DNA of 64,000 nucleotides from Anaeromyxobacter dehalogenans 2CP-1 (GTDB lineage Bacteria > Myxococcota > Myxococcia > Myxococcales > Anaeromyxobacteraceae): the NCBI RefSeq assembly GCF_000022145.1, contig NC_011891.1, positions 868,001-932,000 on the forward strand, in the 5' to 3' direction. Positions 46,873-55,581 of this stretch are shown here, one piece after another. Each line of letters starts with the position of its first letter. The stretch's first letter is position 1. Below the pieces are notes generated by a model. That model saw only the letters and a list, made by a program, of their open reading frames with translations, made no database searches and had not been told where the DNA came from. The translations under genes were made by a program, and so were the position numbers.

Positions 46873-46916
46873 ACGACCCGATGCGCCCCCATTGGGGAGT
46901 GCATCGGGTCGTTTCG
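46873..46916 (+). terminator. Strong terminator after rubrerythrin
   Basis: ACGACCCGATGC (46873-46884) pairs perfectly with GCATCGGGTCGT (46901-46912), followed by TTCG. The loop itself holds CCCCC/GGGG. It is 42 nt after the rubrerythrin stop. It may cause partial read-through into the downstream Fe-S gene. Confidence 0.75.
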
Positions 46917-46947
46917 TCCCCACCGATCCCGCGGGAGACTCCGCTCC

Positions 46948-48315
46948 ATGAGCACCCCGACGCACGAAAAGACCGTCTCCTTCAAGCCCACCCCGGGCCT
47001 CTCCTACGATCCCACCGAGGAGCGCTACTGGGACCGCGCCGCGCTCGACGGCGAGGTGCTGCGGGCGTTCGAGATCTGCAACGGCTGCCGCATGTGCTTC
47101 AAGTACTGCGACAGCTTCCCGAAGCTGTTCTCCTTCGTGGACGACCGGCACGACGGCGACGTCACCCGCGTCACCGAGGCCGAGACCCGCGAGGTGATGG
47201 ACGCGTGCTTCCAGTGCAAGCTGTGCGAGGTGCAGTGCCCGTACACCCCGCGTGACGGGCACGAGTTCCAGCTCGACTTCCCGAAGCTGGTCCACCGCTA
47301 CCGCGGCGTGAACCGGCGCGGGAAGGCGCCCACCCTGCGCCAGCGCGTGCTGAACGACCCGGACGCCGCCGGCAAGCTGGCGCGCCTGTCGCTCGGCATG
47401 GCGAACGTCGCGAACCGCGCCCGGCCGCTCCGCGTGCTGATGGAGAAGGTGGTCGGCGTGCACCGCGACAAGCTCCTGCCGGAGTTCGCCGCCGAGCCGT
47501 TCGACGCCTGGGCGGAGAAGCACGGGCACGTCCAGGCCGAGCCGGGCGGCGACGCGGTGCTGTTCCAGACCTGCTTCGTGCAGCACAACGAGCCGGACCT
47601 CGGCAAGGACGCGCTCTACGTGCTGAAGCGCAACGGCGTGGACGTGCGGGTCGTGAAGGGGCTGCGGTGCTGCGGCATGCCGGCCTGGGAGACGGGAGAC
47701 CTCGAGTCGCTCCGCCGCTGGGCGCACCGCGACCTCGAGCTCCTCCTGCCGTACGTCGAGAGGGGCGCGAAGGTGCTGGTGGTGAACCCCACCTGCTCGA
47801 TGATGATGCGCCGCGAGTGGCCGCACCTGCTCGAGGGCGAGGACCGGGCCCGCGCCGAGAAGCTCGCGCCGGCCGTGATGGACGTGTCGGAGTACCTCTG
47901 GTCGATCCGCAACGAGCCGCGCTTCGACGCGACCTTCGCGTCGGTGCCGCCCGGCGGCAAGGTGGCGTACCACGCGCCCTGCCACCTGCGCGCGCAGGGG
48001 ATCGGCTTCAAGGGGCGCGACCTGCTGCGGAAGATCCCCGGCGTCACGGTGGCGTCCACCGTGATGGAGTGCTGCGGGCACGACGGCACGTTCGCGATGA
48101 CGGTGGAGGGGTTCGAGCCCTCGCAGCGCGTCGGCAAGAAGGCGTTCGACGGGATGAAGGCCGCCGAGGCCGAGGTGTGGGCCACCGATTGCCCGCTCGC
48201 GGCCGTGCAGTTCCAGCAGCACGCGGGCAAGAAGCCCCTGCACCCCATCACCCTGCTGGCGCGGGCGTACCGCGGCGAGGGGTTCGGGCCGAAGCGCGAG
48301 GGAGGCGAGCGATGA
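46948..48315 (+). CDS. Fe-S/CCG-domain oxidoreductase (GlpC/HdrD-like)
   Basis: Protein of 455 aa. Two 4Fe-4S sites, [15 protein letters not shown] near 44-58 and [15 protein letters not shown] near 88-102. Two cysteine-rich CCG domains follow: [12 protein letters not shown] with [14 protein letters not shown], and the [11 protein letters not shown] with [12 protein letters not shown]. This matches GlpC, the anaerobic glycerol-3-phosphate dehydrogenase C subunit, and heterodisulfide reductase B/D. No GlpA/B partner is adjacent. It forms a pair with the DUF3501 gene and follows rubrerythrin, suggesting it passes electrons to that peroxidase (inference). Confidence 0.9.
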   Translation: MSTPTHEKTVSFKPTPGLSYDPTEERYWDRAALDGEVLRAFEICNGCRMCFKYCDSFPKLFSFVDDRHDGDVTRVTEAETREVMDACFQCKLCEVQCPYTPRDGHEFQLDFPKLVHRYRGVNRRGKAPTLRQRVLNDPDAAGKLARLSLGMANVANRARPLRVLMEKVVGVHRDKLLPEFAAEPFDAWAEKHGHVQAEPGGDAVLFQTCFVQHNEPDLGKDALYVLKRNGVDVRVVKGLRCCGMPAWETGDLESLRRWAHRDLELLLPYVERGAKVLVVNPTCSMMMRREWPHLLEGEDRARAEKLAPAVMDVSEYLWSIRNEPRFDATFASVPPGGKVAYHAPCHLRAQGIGFKGRDLLRKIPGVTVASTVMECCGHDGTFAMTVEGFEPSQRVGKKAFDGMKAAEAEVWATDCPLAAVQFQQHAGKKPLHPITLLARAYRGEGFGPKREGGER

Positions 48316-48339
48316 GCAGCGAGGGAGGCGAGCGATGAG
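48296..48339 (+). repeat. Tandem duplication of a 21-bp RBS/stop/start segment
   Basis: GCGAGGGAGGCGAGCGATGAG occurs at 48296-48316 and again at 48319-48339, a 23-nt period. Each copy holds GGAGG, spacing and ATGAG. The first copy holds the stop of the Fe-S gene, the second the real DUF3501 start. Confidence 0.9.
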
Positions 48340-48895
48340 GAAGGTCCGGCGCGACGAGATCCTCGACCCGTCCACCTACGAGCGGTCGCGCGAGGAGGTC
48401 CGCGCCGCGGTGCTGCAGGCCAAGGCCCGGCGCCGCGTGCACGTGGGCGGCGTGCTCACGTTCCTGTTCGAGAACACCGCCACCGTCCGCTACCAGATCC
48501 AGGAGATGGTGCGCGCCGAGCGGATCACGCGCGACGAGGACGTCCGGCACGAGCTCGACACGTACAACGAGCTGCTGGGCGGCCCGGGCGAGCTGGGCGT
48601 GTCGCTGCTCATCGAGATCGCCGAGCCGGAGGAGCGCGACCGGCGGCTGCGCGAGTGGCTGCAGCTCCCGGAGCACCTCTACCTGCTGCTCCCCTCCGGC
48701 GAGAAGGTGCGCGCCGCCTACGACCCGCGGCAGGTCGGCACCGACCGGCTCTCCTCCGTCCAGTACCTGAAGTTCGACGTGCGGGGCGAGGCGCCGGTCG
48801 CGATCGGGTGCGACCTGCCGGCGTTCACCGTGGAGACCCGCCTCGACGAGGCGCAGCGCGAGGCGCTCGCGGCCGACCTGAAGGCCGGCGGCTAG
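48335..48895 (+). CDS. DUF3501 family protein
   Basis: Protein of 186 aa. The start RKVRRDEILDPSTYERSREE, the GGVLTFLFENTATVRYQIQEM region and LSSVQYLKFDV are typical of this family. DUF3501 genes commonly stand beside CCG-domain Fe-S proteins and rubrerythrin, as here, but the biochemical function is not known. Starts 19 nt after the Fe-S gene stop. Confidence 0.88.
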   Translation: MRKVRRDEILDPSTYERSREEVRAAVLQAKARRRVHVGGVLTFLFENTATVRYQIQEMVRAERITRDEDVRHELDTYNELLGGPGELGVSLLIEIAEPEERDRRLREWLQLPEHLYLLLPSGEKVRAAYDPRQVGTDRLSSVQYLKFDVRGEAPVAIGCDLPAFTVETRLDEAQREALAADLKAGG

Positions 48896-49240
48896 GCGGG
48901 GGTTCACCGGTCGTGCGTGGCCGCGGGCCGCACCCTCGCGGCTGTCCCCCCGTCGTGCGAGTTCCACCTACCCTGTGGGCGACGCACCATGGCTGGGTTC
49001 GCGCCGGATCGCCGGCGTAGGGGGCGCGAACGGGGGGAGCCGATGCGCACGCACCATCCGTCGTCGCGGGCATTCCGGCGGGCCGCGCCCGAGGGGCCGC
49101 GCTGGCTTCCCGGGAGCGTCCCGGTGCCCCGGCTGCGGCCGGCCCTCGAGGCCGGTCGCGCCCCCACCGCGTTGCCGAGGGGCCAGGGGACCGTTACGAG
49201 GATCCGGAGCGGCGCGCTCCGCGTCGCCCGGAGGACTCCG
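48896..49240. other. Intergenic region, 345 nt
   Basis: No conserved gene, repeat or terminator recognised. A + strand frame begins at 48991 and continues into the small membrane protein below, but its residues are Arg/Pro-rich and unstructured. Confidence 0.35.
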
Positions 49241-49378
49241 ATGCCCCGCGCTCCCCGCATCGCCCGCGCCCAGGCCGTCGCGCTCGCCCGCACCGAGGCG
49301 CTCGACCACCGCTGGACCGGGTGGCTCACGGCCGCCGTCGCCGTGGCGCTCCTGGCGGCGGGGCTCCTCGGCCTGTAG
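49241..49378 (+). CDS. Small single-pass membrane protein
   Basis: Protein of 45 aa: a basic N-terminus, then LDHRWTGWLTAAVAVALLAAGLLGL, one membrane helix. ATG preceded by GGAGGA with 6-nt spacing. Only RBS and helix support it. It converges on the exonuclease gene. Confidence 0.5.
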   Translation: MPRAPRIARAQAVALARTEALDHRWTGWLTAAVAVALLAAGLLGL

Positions 49379-49400
49379 CCGCCCCGGGCGTCTCGCCCGG

Positions 49401-50024
49401 TCAGCGCAGGTCGCGCAGGGTCCGCGCGGCGACCTGGCGCCGGAGCACCAGGAACAGCTCCGCGGTGGCGACCGCGTCGGTCAGCGCGTCGTGCTGGCCG
49501 TAGTCGGGCAGCCCGCGCTGCCGCCGCGCCGCGAGCAGGTTCAGGTCCGGCTCCATCGACGGCGCGTCCGGGTTCACGAACCGCTGCCGCTTCGCGGCCT
49601 TGATGAGCAGCGCCACCGTGTCCACCACCGGCGGCTCCGGCCAGCGGCGGCCGCACCGGCGGTAGGCGCGCTTCAGGAACGCCACGTCGAGCGACGCCTG
49701 GTGCACGAGCAGCGCACCCTCCCGCGCCCGCAGGTCCACGTCCGCCAGCACCGAGTCGAGCGACGGCGCCGTGGCCACGTCGTGCGGGACGAGCTGGTGG
49801 GCGAGGATCGAACCCGGGTCGATGGCGGCGGCCGCCGCCTCCGGCCGGATCAGGGTCGAGAACGACTCCCCCAGACGGACGCTGCCCTGGCGCACGGGGA
49901 CCATGCCCACGGCCAGGATCGCGTCCCGGCGGGGGTCCAGACCGCCGGTTTCCAGGTCGAGGGCCCAGTAGACGACGCTGTCCCACGAAGGGGAGGGCCA
50001 GAACACGTGGTCGTTTCCTAGCAT
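49401..50024 (-). CDS. DEDDh 3'-5' exonuclease (DnaQ-like)
   Basis: Protein of 207 aa. YWALDLETGGLDPRRDAILAVG gives ExoI with DxE (Asp23, Glu25); LLVHQASLDVAFLKR is Exo II and GQHDALTDAVATAELF the Exo IIIh with His and Asp. Similar exonucleases are linked to cNMP-CBS-DUF294 proteins, and one is encoded 1.1 kb away here. A Trp-rich N-terminus precedes the fold. Could act in repair or RNA turnover. Confidence 0.9.
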   Translation of the reverse strand: MLGNDHVFWPSPSWDSVVYWALDLETGGLDPRRDAILAVGMVPVRQGSVRLGESFSTLIRPEAAAAAIDPGSILAHQLVPHDVATAPSLDSVLADVDLRAREGALLVHQASLDVAFLKRAYRRCGRRWPEPPVVDTVALLIKAAKRQRFVNPDAPSMEPDLNLLAARRQRGLPDYGQHDALTDAVATAELFLVLRRQVAARTLRDLR

Positions 50025-50138
50025 GAGGCGCTATCGGGTGGCAGCATGTAGGCGCTTGCACGACGTCACCTACCACACCCTAGCTTCGCACACCTTCCTG
50101 GCCGTCCCGGGCCGGGACATCGCGCCGGGGTCCCGCCG

Positions 50139-50996
50139 ATGAGCGCCGTCGCCTGGCAGTACGGTCCCGAGGGCGTCGAGGCAGAGCTCCACGGTCTCGT
50201 CCCGCCGGAGGTGGACCCCACCCCCGCCGCGCCCATCCCGTTCGACCTGCACACCGTCGAGACGCGCCCGCGCATGCCGCGGCCGCTCGACCTGGACGAG
50301 ATCCGCCGCGTGCTCGACGACGGGCGCTTCTGGACCGAGTACCAGGCCATCGTGCACTGCCGCACCGGGCGCACGGTCGCGTTCGAGGCGCTGGCCCGCT
50401 TCCGCCACCGCAGCGGCCGGCCCATCCCGCCGGATCGCGTGTTCCCGCTGCTGCGCGACGAGCCGGCGCTCCTGCTCCGCGCCGAGCTGACGCTGAAGCT
50501 GCACCAGGTCGAGCACGCGCCCCGGGCGCCAGTGTTCGTGAACCTCGACCCCGACTCGTGGACCCGCGCCGGCGATCGCCACCAGAACCCGTTCCTGGCG
50601 CTGTTCGGCTCGGCGCAGAACAAGGTGGTGGTGGAGGTGACCGAGGCGCTGGCCCGCACCGAGGCGCTCGCCGCGCGCGACATGCTCGCGTCGCTCCGCT
50701 CGCGGCACGTCACCGTCGCGCTCGACGACGTCGGCGCGGTGGACGGCCTGCTCTCCTTCGAGGCGATGACCGAGGCCGAGGTGCTGAAGTTCGACCGCTC
50801 GCTCATCCCGCGCTTCGAGAACCCGCGCTACCGCGCGCTGGTGCAGGCGCTCACGCGGATGGCGCGCGAGGTCGGCGCGCACACCGTGCTCGAGGGCGTC
50901 GAGACCACCGCCGAGTTCGTGCTGGCGCGCGACCTCGGCTTCGACCTGGTGCAGGGCTTCCTGTTCAAGGACCGCGCGCGCGTCGCCGGGCGGTAG
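50139..50996 (+). CDS. EAL-domain protein (c-di-GMP phosphodiesterase-like)
   Basis: Protein of 285 aa with one EAL domain, residues about 50-280. AFEALARFRH is the EAL motif; VFVNLDPDSW, VVEVTEAL, VALDDVGAVDG, EVLKFDRSLI, VLEGVET and LVQGFLF keep most metal and general-base residues. The canonical DDFGTG loop is altered to DDVGAV. An N-terminal 45-residue extension is Pro-rich. It may be active or a c-di-GMP receptor. No GGDEF partner nearby. Confidence 0.88.
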   Translation: MSAVAWQYGPEGVEAELHGLVPPEVDPTPAAPIPFDLHTVETRPRMPRPLDLDEIRRVLDDGRFWTEYQAIVHCRTGRTVAFEALARFRHRSGRPIPPDRVFPLLRDEPALLLRAELTLKLHQVEHAPRAPVFVNLDPDSWTRAGDRHQNPFLALFGSAQNKVVVEVTEALARTEALAARDMLASLRSRHVTVALDDVGAVDGLLSFEAMTEAEVLKFDRSLIPRFENPRYRALVQALTRMAREVGAHTVLEGVETTAEFVLARDLGFDLVQGFLFKDRARVAGR

Positions 50997-51096
50997 GAGC
51001 GCGTCGGTCCGCGAGCGAAGCGAGCCGCCGGGGCGACCGGCGCGGAAGCGGCGAAGCCGCTCGCGCCGGCGCACGGGACCCGGCGAGCAGGGCGGG

Positions 51097-51123
51097 GCCC
51101 CATGGAGCTCTGCTCCATGGGGC
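51097..51123. terminator. Bidirectional hairpin between convergent genes
   Basis: GCCCCATGGA (51097-51106) pairs with TCCATGGGGC (51114-51123), loop GCTCTGC. A second small stem GGGGC/GCCCC follows at 51124-51136. It separates the EAL gene (+) from the cNMP/CBS gene (-). Confidence 0.55.
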
Positions 51124-51137
51124 GGGGCGCAGCCCCG

Positions 51138-52949
51138 TCAGAAAAGGTCGGTCCGGTAGTGGTAGGACGCCCGCTCCTGCCAGACCTCGATGGCGCGGAA
51201 CGCGTCGCGGAGCCGGCTCCGCTCGATCGAGGACAGGTCGGACATCGAGACCACGTTCGACGGGATCTTCCCGTCCGAGATGGTCCGGAGCTGCTCGCGC
51301 AGGCGCAGGCGCAGGATGTAGCGGTACGCCTCGGAGAGCGTGTCGCAGGTGTCCTGCTCGATGAGCCCGGCCTTCACCGCGGCGGCGAGGCGCTCCAGCG
51401 TGTTCGAGGAGCGCGCGCCGGCCTCCAGACCGTAGACGCGCGCCAGGAACACGATCGGGCTCACGCCCTTCAGCTTCAGGTCGAACTTGGAGGACTCGCT
51501 GCGCAGCCGCAGCATCAGGCCGCCCGGCGCGTGGAAGGTGAGCGCGCTCTTCGCCATCGCGGCGAGGAAGGTGCGGGCGTTCCGCGCCCGGCGCACGATC
51601 GCCTCCAGCGGCTCGGGGTCGAGCGAGCCCTGCGCCACCCGGAAGTCGAAGAAGATCGACGCCTCGAGGAGCGCCTGCGGCGTCGGCCGGTCGAGCCAGG
51701 CGCGGAAGCGCTCCTCCCACTCGGCCAGCGAGCCCTGCCACCGCGTCGCCATGTAGCCGCCCGGACAGCGCGGGAACCCCGCCGCCACCAGGTCCGCGTT
51801 GGCCCGCTCCGCCATGGCCGCGAAGTAGGCCCGCGCCTCCGGCGTGTCGTCGCGCCAGGCGAGCGCGTTGTCCTGGTCGGTGAGGATCATCTGCTCCTTG
51901 CGCCCCTCGGAGCCGAACACCAGCCAGCCGTACGGGCACGGCGGCGGACCGAGGTCGTCCTCGGCCCAGCGCAGGATCCGGCCGGCCAGCGTCTCGTTCA
52001 GCCGCGCCACGAACCCGCCGATCACGGTCGGCTCGAGCCCGCCCGCGAACAACGCCGAGACCATCTCGCTCACCTTGGTCCCGTAGCCGGGCAGCGCGTC
52101 GCGGCCGCCCAGCCGCTCCAGCCGCTTCATCACCGCCACCGGCCCGGACGCGGTGCACTTCAGCAGGTCGGTCGCGGTGAGCACGCCGGCGATCTCGCCG
52201 CCGTTCCGGGTGATGGGCAGGTGGTGCACGCCCGAGTCGAGCAGGATGCGCCAGGCCTCGTACACCGGCACGTCGCCGCCCACCGTCCGGAGCGGCGCGG
52301 TGTACACGTCGAGGACCGGCGTCTCCGGCCCGCGCCCCTGCGCCAGCACCCGCGCGCGGAAGTCACGGTCGGTCACGATCCCGGGCGGCTCCGAGTCCAC
52401 GATGAGCGAGCCCACCCCGCGCTCCGCCATCACCCGCGCCGCCTCGCCCACCGTCGCCGCCGGCGCGATCCGGACCGCCGGCCCGCGCAGCAGGGTCGAG
52501 ACCGGGACGGCCAGGTCGGGCTGGAAGCTCGCCACCTGCGAGCGCTCCAGGCTGTTCCGGAGCCGCTCGGCCAGCCCGGACGCGAAGTGCCCGGCGAACG
52601 GCCCGTAGGCGAGGAGCGCCTGGAACTCCTGGCGCGGCAGCCGGTACGCGAGCAGGTCCTCCTCGACGGTCACGTCCAGCGTCGCCTTGCCGGAGATGAG
52701 CGAGGTGAACCCGAACACCTCGCCCTCCTCGAGGAGCTGGAGCGTCTGGCCCTCGCGCTCGAGCCGCACCGCGCCCTTGCGGATGACGTACAGGTGCTCG
52801 GACGGCGTGCCGCCGCGCTCCAGGACGCGCGTGCCGGTCGGGAAGAACACGATCTCGAGCGCGCGCGCGGCGTCGCGGAACGCGTCCGCCGGCAGCGCGT
52901 CGAACGGCGGGGTCCCGCGGACGAACGCGACCGGATCGAGGGCGGCCAT
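51138..52949 (-). CDS. cNMP-binding, CBS-pair and DUF294 nucleotidyltransferase-like protein
   Basis: Protein of 603 aa. A cyclic-nucleotide-binding domain at about 15-125 (EHLYVIRKGAVRLEREGQ), a CBS pair at about 150-275 (GVGSLIVDSEPPGIVTDRDFR; VHHLPITRNGGEIAGVLTATDL), then the DUF294 nucleotidyltransferase core (FGSEGRKEQMILTDQDNAL, about 345-363) and a substrate-binding helical end (DUF294_C). GlnD-like signalling enzymes have this core. Its reaction is not known. No RBS is strong; ATG at 52949. Confidence 0.92.
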   Translation of the reverse strand: MAALDPVAFVRGTPPFDALPADAFRDAARALEIVFFPTGTRVLERGGTPSEHLYVIRKGAVRLEREGQTLQLLEEGEVFGFTSLISGKATLDVTVEEDLLAYRLPRQEFQALLAYGPFAGHFASGLAERLRNSLERSQVASFQPDLAVPVSTLLRGPAVRIAPAATVGEAARVMAERGVGSLIVDSEPPGIVTDRDFRARVLAQGRGPETPVLDVYTAPLRTVGGDVPVYEAWRILLDSGVHHLPITRNGGEIAGVLTATDLLKCTASGPVAVMKRLERLGGRDALPGYGTKVSEMVSALFAGGLEPTVIGGFVARLNETLAGRILRWAEDDLGPPPCPYGWLVFGSEGRKEQMILTDQDNALAWRDDTPEARAYFAAMAERANADLVAAGFPRCPGGYMATRWQGSLAEWEERFRAWLDRPTPQALLEASIFFDFRVAQGSLDPEPLEAIVRRARNARTFLAAMAKSALTFHAPGGLMLRLRSESSKFDLKLKGVSPIVFLARVYGLEAGARSSNTLERLAAAVKAGLIEQDTCDTLSEAYRYILRLRLREQLRTISDGKIPSNVVSMSDLSSIERSRLRDAFRAIEVWQERASYHYRTDLF

Positions 52950-53015
52950 CCCGCGAGGATAGCAGAGCGGCGCGCCCGCCCCGCGCGCCCGCCGGCGCTG
53001 CAGCTTCCGGGGGAC

Positions 53016-53525
53016 TCACCCGTCCTCGAGCAGCGCCGCCGCGGCGGCGAGCGCCTCCCGGTCCTCCCCGCCGCCCCGCGCCACCACCTCCGGCGCGCGC
53101 GGCGGCTCGTAGGGCGCGCCGCCGCCCGGCAGCTCCGGCGCGCCGCCCGCGCGCGCCCGTGCCCAGAGCCCCTTGGGATCCCGGGCCGCGCAGGCCTCCG
53201 GCGTCGCGTCGATCCAGACCTCCACGAACCGCGGCGCCCGGACCCGGACGCGGTCGCGGAACACGCGCCGGGCGGCGGTCGCGGCCACCACCACCACCAG
53301 CCCCTCGCCCGCGAGCAGCAGCGCCAGGTTGCCCAGCGTCTCGTAGAACGCCGCGCGCGCGGCCGGGTCGTAGCCCGGCGCCGGCGAGAGGGCGGCCCGC
53401 ACCGCGTCGCCGTCGAGCAGCACCGCCGGCCGATCCGCCGCGCGCACGCGCGCCACCAGCGCCCGGCCGAAGGTGCTCTTGCCGGAGGCGGGGAGCCCGG
53501 TCACCCACACCACCGCGCCGCTCAT
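53016..53525 (-). CDS. Adenylylsulfate kinase-like protein (CysC family)
   Basis: Protein of 169 aa. Walker A GLPASGKST near 9-17, LLDGDAVRAAL, and ACAARDPKGLWARARAG, close to the CysC signature CxxRDPKGLY. It phosphorylates APS or a similar adenylate or small substrate. No sulfate-assimilation gene is adjacent; instead its start overlaps the APH-fold gene, arguing that it works with that kinase on another substrate. Slightly shorter than E. coli CysC (201 aa). Confidence 0.85.
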   Translation of the reverse strand: MSGAVVWVTGLPASGKSTFGRALVARVRAADRPAVLLDGDAVRAALSPAPGYDPAARAAFYETLGNLALLLAGEGLVVVVAATAARRVFRDRVRVRAPRFVEVWIDATPEACAARDPKGLWARARAGGAPELPGGGAPYEPPRAPEVVARGGGEDREALAAAAALLEDG

Positions 53526-54634
53526 GCGCCCTCCCCGGCGAACAGGGCGTCCGCGTCGCCGGGCTCGAGCCGCCCGGCGTCGAGCGTCCGCTCCGCCAGC
53601 CCGAGGAGCCGGTCGCGCGCGGGCGCCGCGAGGTGCGGGTAGAAGCGCGGGCAGGCGAGGACCAGCGCGCGCCACGCCAGGTACGCCGGCGCGGTCTCCA
53701 GCACGCCGCGGTCGCCGGTGCCGGCGAGGTAGCGATCCCAGGCGCGCCGCCAGAGGGCGCGCAGCCCGCCCGCCCAGGCGCCGAGGTGGCCCAGCGCGAA
53801 GAACGGGTAGTTCACGGTGAGCGCGACCACGTCGTCGGCCGGGTCGCCGGCCCCGCCGCGGGAGGCGTCGAGCAGCGTGAAGCCGGTGCCGTCCTCGCCC
53901 GGGCCGGGGGGGCGGAACACCACGTTGAACGGGTGGAAGTCGCCGTGCGTGCGCGCGAGCCGGCCGGCCCGCGCGCGGAGCGCCCAGCGCGCGGCGAGGC
54001 ACCGCTCCTCGAGCGCCCGGAGCCGCGCCGGCGGGGCGGCCGGCACGTCCGGCGGGTACGCGTCCACCAGGCCGAAGATCCCCTCGCCGTGGCCGAGCAG
54101 GTCGCGCACCGCGCGCCGCCACGCGGCCGGGTCGTCGAGGCGCTCCGCGTGCAGGCGCACCAGGTAGTCCACCAGCGCGTCGGCCCGGGCGCGGTCGAGC
54201 GGCCCCGCGCCGTGCACGGCCACGCGCCGGAGGTCGTCGGCGTAGAGCGTCCCGTCGGCCCAGTCGGTGGCGAGCCAGAACTCGCCGGCGCCGCCCAGCG
54301 ACACCAGCCGGCCGTCGCCGGCGATCGCCCCCACGTCGAGCGCGCGCACGTGGCGCGGGAAGCGGTCGAACAGGTCGTACGCGAGCAGCGCGCCCTCGGC
54401 GCGGTCGGCGCGCCGGTCGTGGCCGAACTCGTTCGGCGCCTGCGTGCGGAACACGAAGCGCCGCTCGCCGCCACCGGGCAGCCGCACCGTCACGCGCAGC
54501 GGCCGGCCGTAGCCGACCGCCTTGTCGCCGCCCGCGTCGGGGCCGAGCGGCTCGATCCGCGAGACCGCGCCGCCCGGGAACAGCGCGGCGGCGAGCGCGC
54601 CCAGCGCCTCCGCGCCCGGGATGGTCGGAGCCAT
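53522..54634 (-). CDS. APH-fold phosphotransferase
   Basis: Protein of 370 aa. The catalytic loop THGDFHPFNVVF (about 226-237) and metal Asp in TLLDASRGGAGDP are those of aminoglycoside/choline kinases. ATP-binding N-lobe is less clear. The gene overlaps the CysC-like gene by 4 nt. AAA-type and APH-type kinases are often fused or paired in proteobacteria; the substrate is unknown. No transfer signs. Confidence 0.8.
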   Translation of the reverse strand: MAPTIPGAEALGALAAALFPGGAVSRIEPLGPDAGGDKAVGYGRPLRVTVRLPGGGERRFVFRTQAPNEFGHDRRADRAEGALLAYDLFDRFPRHVRALDVGAIAGDGRLVSLGGAGEFWLATDWADGTLYADDLRRVAVHGAGPLDRARADALVDYLVRLHAERLDDPAAWRRAVRDLLGHGEGIFGLVDAYPPDVPAAPPARLRALEERCLAARWALRARAGRLARTHGDFHPFNVVFRPPGPGEDGTGFTLLDASRGGAGDPADDVVALTVNYPFFALGHLGAWAGGLRALWRRAWDRYLAGTGDRGVLETAPAYLAWRALVLACPRFYPHLAAPARDRLLGLAERTLDAGRLEPGDADALFAGEGA

Positions 54635-54768
54635 GGCCCACCTCCTCCTCCGCGAGGATAGGCCCGCGCGGGCGGGCCGGGGCCGGCGACCTCCGGGTCG
54701 CGGCGGGGTGCCGCGGAGGGCTGGCTTTCGCGTGGACCGCCGGCCGTCCGGGAGGTAAAGCTGCGCCG

Positions 54769-55566
54769 ATGCCCCTCGCGATCATCCCCTGGTTCGAGCT
54801 CCCCAGCGCCTCGCTCGGCCCGTTCACCCTCCAGTCCTTCGGCGTGCTCTCCGCGCTCGGGATCCTCGCCGCCGTCCAGCTCTCCGCGCGCGGCGCGAAG
54901 CAGCTCGGCAAGGACCCGCAGGTCATCCTCGACTTCGCGGTGGTGGGGGTGCTGGCCGGCGTGGTGGTCGGGCACCTCGCGCACCTGTTCTTCTACCACC
55001 CGGAGGAGCTGCAGGACCCGCTGCGCATCTTCAAGTTCTGGGAGGGCCTCTCGTCGATGGGCGGCCTCGCCGGCGGCATGATCGCCGCGGCGGTCTACTT
55101 CCGGCGCAAGCGCGTGCGCTTCACCGCCTACGCCGACGCGTTCGCGCTGGGCGTGGCGCCGGGCTGGGGGATCGCGCGGGTGGGCTGCTTCACGGTGCAC
55201 GATCACCCGGGCCGGCTCACCGACTTCTTCCTCGCGGTCCGGTTCCCGGACGGCCCCCGCCACGACCTCGGGCTCTACGAGGCCATCCTGCTGCTGGCGC
55301 TCGGGGCGGTGCTGTGGGCGCTGCACCGCCGCGACGTGCTGCGCGGCCGGCTGCTCCCGCTGCTCGCGCTCGTCTACGGGATCGGGCGGTTCCTCCTCGA
55401 CTTCCTGCGCGCGACCGACGTGTCCTACGCCGACGCGCGCCACCTCGGCCTCACGTTCGCTCAGTACTTCGCGGTGGCGCTCGTCGCGTACGCGGCGTGG
55501 GGCTTCACGCGGCGGACGTCCGACGAGGAGCGGGTCCGGGTCTCCACCGGCGTCGGCCGCCGGTGA
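54769..55566 (+). CDS. lgt: Prolipoprotein diacylglyceryl transferase
   Basis: Protein of 265 aa with seven membrane segments. GPFTLQSFGVLSALGILAAV and GLSSMGGLAGGMIAAAVYFRRK match Lgt, with GIARVGCFTVHDHPGR as a variant of the GRIGNF loop. ALVYGIGRFLLDFLRATD contains the C-terminal Arg-Glu/Asp region. It adds diacylglyceryl to lipoproteins in the inner membrane. ATG 12 nt after GGGAGG. Followed after 15 nt by the J-domain-like gene on the same strand. Confidence 0.87.
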   Translation: MPLAIIPWFELPSASLGPFTLQSFGVLSALGILAAVQLSARGAKQLGKDPQVILDFAVVGVLAGVVVGHLAHLFFYHPEELQDPLRIFKFWEGLSSMGGLAGGMIAAAVYFRRKRVRFTAYADAFALGVAPGWGIARVGCFTVHDHPGRLTDFFLAVRFPDGPRHDLGLYEAILLLALGAVLWALHRRDVLRGRLLPLLALVYGIGRFLLDFLRATDVSYADARHLGLTFAQYFAVALVAYAAWGFTRRTSDEERVRVSTGVGRR

Positions 55567-55581
55567 TAGAACCGGGGGCGC

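Noticed and set aside
48991-49240. Longer version of the 45-aa membrane protein
   Set aside because: The added residues are Arg/Pro-rich and the best RBS is directly before 49241.
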